DNA from: Synechococcales cyanobacterium PMM_0073
GTDB taxonomy: Bacteria > Cyanobacteriota > Cyanobacteriia > Elainellales > Elainellaceae
Assembly (NCBI GenBank): GCA_949127695.1
Contig: CASBQH010000095.1
Coordinates: 1 to 7,675, forward strand
Direction: 5' to 3'
DNA length: 7,675 bases
In this document: positions 5,975 through 7,675 of the stretch, one piece after another
How positions within the stretch are numbered: position 1 is the stretch's first letter
Layout of the letters: the number at the start of each line of letters is the position of its first letter
Program-made: the position numbers and the translations under genes
The notes under the pieces: generated by a model
Seen by the model: only the letters and a program-made list of their open reading frames with translations
Database searches by the model: none
Told to the model about the DNA's origin: nothing

Positions 5975-6718
5975 ATGCCTCGTATACTCGTGATCGATGA
6001 CGACCCTTCTATCTCAGAGTTGGTCGCTGTAAACCTGGAGATGGCGGGCTACGGTGTCAGTCAAGCTCCAGATGGGATCAAAGGTCAGGCGCTGGCAATT
6101 CAGCTGCTGCCGGACTTGATTTTGCTCGACCTGATGCTGCCCAAAGTCGATGGCTTTACCGTCTGTCAGCGGCTGCGTCGAGACGAACGAACCGCTGAGA
6201 TCCCGGTTTTGATGGTGACGGCACTGAGCCAAACCAAAGACAAAGTTGAAGGCTTTAACGCGGGCGCAGATGACTATCTGACCAAGCCGTTTGAAATTGA
6301 AGAGATGCTAGCGCGGGTGCGGGCGCTGCTGCGGCGTACCGATCGAATTCCACAGGCGGCCAAACATGCCGAGATTCTTAGCTTTGGGCAGCTGACGCTG
6401 GTGCCGGAGCGGCTCGAAGCCATCTGGTTTGAGAGTACGGTGAAGCTAACGCATCTGGAGTTTGAGCTGCTGCACTGTCTGCTCCAGCGCCATGGCCAAA
6501 CCGTCTCGCCTAGCGAAATCCTCAAAGAAGTCTGGGGCTACGATCCCAACGACGATATTGAAACCATTCGAGTCCATGTGCGCCATCTGCGAACAAAGCT
6601 AGAGCCTGATCCGCGCCATCCGCGCTACATCAAAACGGTTTACGGCGCAGGCTACTGCCTAGAGCTACCGACGACTCAGCATGGCTTAAGCGACAAGCCA
6701 TCCTCAACTGTCGCTTGA
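5975..6718 (+). CDS. rpaA: OmpR-family response regulator RpaA, circadian output regulator
   Basis: The 247-residue protein has an N-terminal receiver domain and a C-terminal OmpR/PhoB winged helix. The receiver shows the acidic pocket Asp8-Asp10 in VIDDDP, phospho-acceptor Asp52 in LILLDLMLP, Thr82, Tyr101 and Lys104 in TKPF. The output domain (about 133-236) has [28 protein letters not shown] and the recognition region [17 protein letters not shown], then the wing [14 protein letters not shown]. The match to RpaA is strong in the linker as well ([12 protein letters not shown]). In cyanobacteria, RpaA is phosphorylated by SasA and dephosphorylated with CikA, and drives dusk genes under KaiABC control. 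I chose ATG 5975 because the family starts directly at PRILVIDDD; a TTG at 5930 would add 15 unlikely residues. The start lacks a Shine-Dalgarno. Its stop lies 4 nt from the stop of the convergent ABC gene. Confidence 0.87.
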   Translation: MPRILVIDDDPSISELVAVNLEMAGYGVSQAPDGIKGQALAIQLLPDLILLDLMLPKVDGFTVCQRLRRDERTAEIPVLMVTALSQTKDKVEGFNAGADDYLTKPFEIEEMLARVRALLRRTDRIPQAAKHAEILSFGQLTLVPERLEAIWFESTVKLTHLEFELLHCLLQRHGQTVSPSEILKEVWGYDPNDDIETIRVHVRHLRTKLEPDPRHPRYIKTVYGAGYCLELPTTQHGLSDKPSSTVA

Positions 6719-6722
6719 GCCT

Positions 6723-7675
6723 CTATCTAGGCGAGTCGGTGAGCCGATTGCCGGTCTGAGCATCAAACCAGTGAATCATTTCAGGCGGTATGCCTAGCTT
6801 GATCGATTTACCGCTCCAAGACTGATCGGGCGAAAGCATCGCTCTCACAAATTCTGGCTTGCCTTCGATCCGCACCGTCAGCAGATCGCTCATGCCCAAA
6901 TTTTCCACCAGCGCCACTTCGCCCTGGATCACAATTTGATCATTGGGACGCACCACCCGAATATGCTCTGGCCGGATGCCTAAGACCACTTCACGCAGGC
7001 TGCGAGCGCCCGCAGGCAAAGGAATTCTATATTGACCCAGCAGGGCACAGGAGCGCTCGCAGTTGAGGTGGAGTAGGTTCATTTGAGGCGTGCCAATGAA
7101 GCCCGCTACAAACCGATTGGCCGGACGGCTGTAGATGCGTCGGGGCGAATCGAGCTGCTGCAACAGCCCTTCATGCAGCACGGCGACGCGAGAAGAGAGC
7201 GTCATCGCTTCAGTTTGGTCATGCGTCACGTAGACAATCGGGGCGTTTTGCTGAGCAAAAATCTGCTTGAGTTCAGCGCGCACCTGTTCGCGCAGCAGGG
7301 CATCCAGGTTGCTCAGCGGCTCGTCCAGCAGAAACACATCTGGCCGTCGCACCAGCGCCCGCGCCAGCGCCACCCGCTGCCGCTGTCCGCCCGAAAGCTG
7401 CCCTGGCCGACGCTGCATCAGGTTTTCTAAGCCCAAAAATAGGCTGACTTCGCTAATCTGGCGACGAATCTCGCTGGCGGCGACGCGACGCAGCTTCAGC
7501 CCAGAGGCAATATTGTCATAGACCGTCATATGCGGATAGAGCGCATAGCTCTGGAACACCATGGCAATATTGCGCTCACCCGGCAGCACCTGCGTTACGT
7601 CGCGTCCGCCAATCCGAATCTCGCCCTCAGTCGGCAGCTCTAGTCCGGCAATTAGCCGCAGCGTCGTCGATTTAC
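6723..7675 (-). CDS. Sugar-type (MalK/UgpC) ABC transporter ATPase, 5' end missing
   Basis: The reading frame runs off the right edge; the first full codons read KSTTLRLIAGLE, the tail of the Walker A loop, so about 40 N-terminal residues are lost and 316 remain. In this partial numbering the Q-loop is FQSYALYPHMTVYDN (from 40), the signature is LSGGQRQRVALARAL (93-107), Walker B is VFLLDEPLSNLDAL (113-126) and the switch His is His151 in VTHDQTEAM. All ATPase motifs are intact. The rest (about 195-310) is the regulatory OB-fold/TOBE region of the CUT1 group (GIRPEHIRVV, VALVENLGMSDLL). It would power a membrane permease importing sugars, glycerol-3-phosphate or an osmolyte such as glucosylglycerol; the substrate is not determinable because no permease or binding-protein gene is in view. 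These ATPases can serve several importers. The GTG at 7587-7589 is internal, not the start. Confidence 0.9.
   Translation of the reverse strand, partial: KSTTLRLIAGLELPTEGEIRIGGRDVTQVLPGERNIAMVFQSYALYPHMTVYDNIASGLKLRRVAASEIRRQISEVSLFLGLENLMQRRPGQLSGGQRQRVALARALVRRPDVFLLDEPLSNLDALLREQVRAELKQIFAQQNAPIVYVTHDQTEAMTLSSRVAVLHEGLLQQLDSPRRIYSRPANRFVAGFIGTPQMNLLHLNCERSCALLGQYRIPLPAGARSLREVVLGIRPEHIRVVRPNDQIVIQGEVALVENLGMSDLLTVRIEGKPEFVRAMLSPDQSWSGKSIKLGIPPEMIHWFDAQTGNRLTDSPR

Noticed and set aside
7083..7430. Open frames on + opposite the ABC ATPase
   Set aside because: They are antisense to Walker B and the signature motif, and their composition is Arg/Ser/Gln-rich as expected for a shadow frame.
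1..7675. HIP1 palindrome GCGATCGC, CRISPR array, insertion sequence
   Set aside because: I saw no HIP1 octamer by eye, no regularly spaced direct repeats and no transposase or terminal inverted repeats.

Overview
The window looks like chromosomal DNA of a cyanobacterium, probably a Leptolyngbya-like filamentous form (an inference from protein resemblance, not a proven assignment). The best lineage markers are a full-length RpaA-type circadian response regulator, a DUF1816 protein (a family I know from cyanobacteria) and a STAS protein of cyanobacterial type. I see ordinary housekeeping and regulatory genes. I see no insertion sequence, prophage, tRNA, rRNA or CRISPR array.

Left part, all on +: the 3' portion of radC (cut by the window edge); a STAS anti-sigma-factor-antagonist-like protein; mrnC (Mini-ribonuclease III); and rlmB (23S rRNA 2'-O-methyltransferase of the TrmH/SPOUT family) with a very long basic, repetitive N-terminal extension. 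The mrnC-rlmB pair forms a 23S rRNA maturation module. The STAS gene has no ATG, GTG or TTG start that would preserve its first beta strand, but it does have an AGGAGG Shine-Dalgarno placed correctly for an ATT (AUU) start.

Middle part: a 232-nt intergenic region follows rlmB and precedes a small DUF1816 gene. It holds two promoter-like sequences and four copies of the hexamer CGATTG/CAATCG, arranged so that the RNA could fold into a three-way junction with a competing local hairpin. This is the best candidate for something undescribed here. DUF1816 converges, with a 2-nt gap, on an alpha/beta hydrolase on the - strand. A 187-nt divergent region separates the hydrolase from a secreted CsgG-family protein on +.

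Right part: rpaA on +, preceded by a consensus -10 box and a 10-codon upstream ORF, converges with a 4-nt gap on the - strand gene for a sugar-type (MalK/UgpC) ABC transporter ATPase. That ATPase runs off the right edge inside its Walker A motif.

The window mixes DNA repair, rRNA maturation, signalling, envelope and transport functions. Apart from mrnC-rlmB there is no obvious single pathway. No gene-free stretch exceeds 300 bases.
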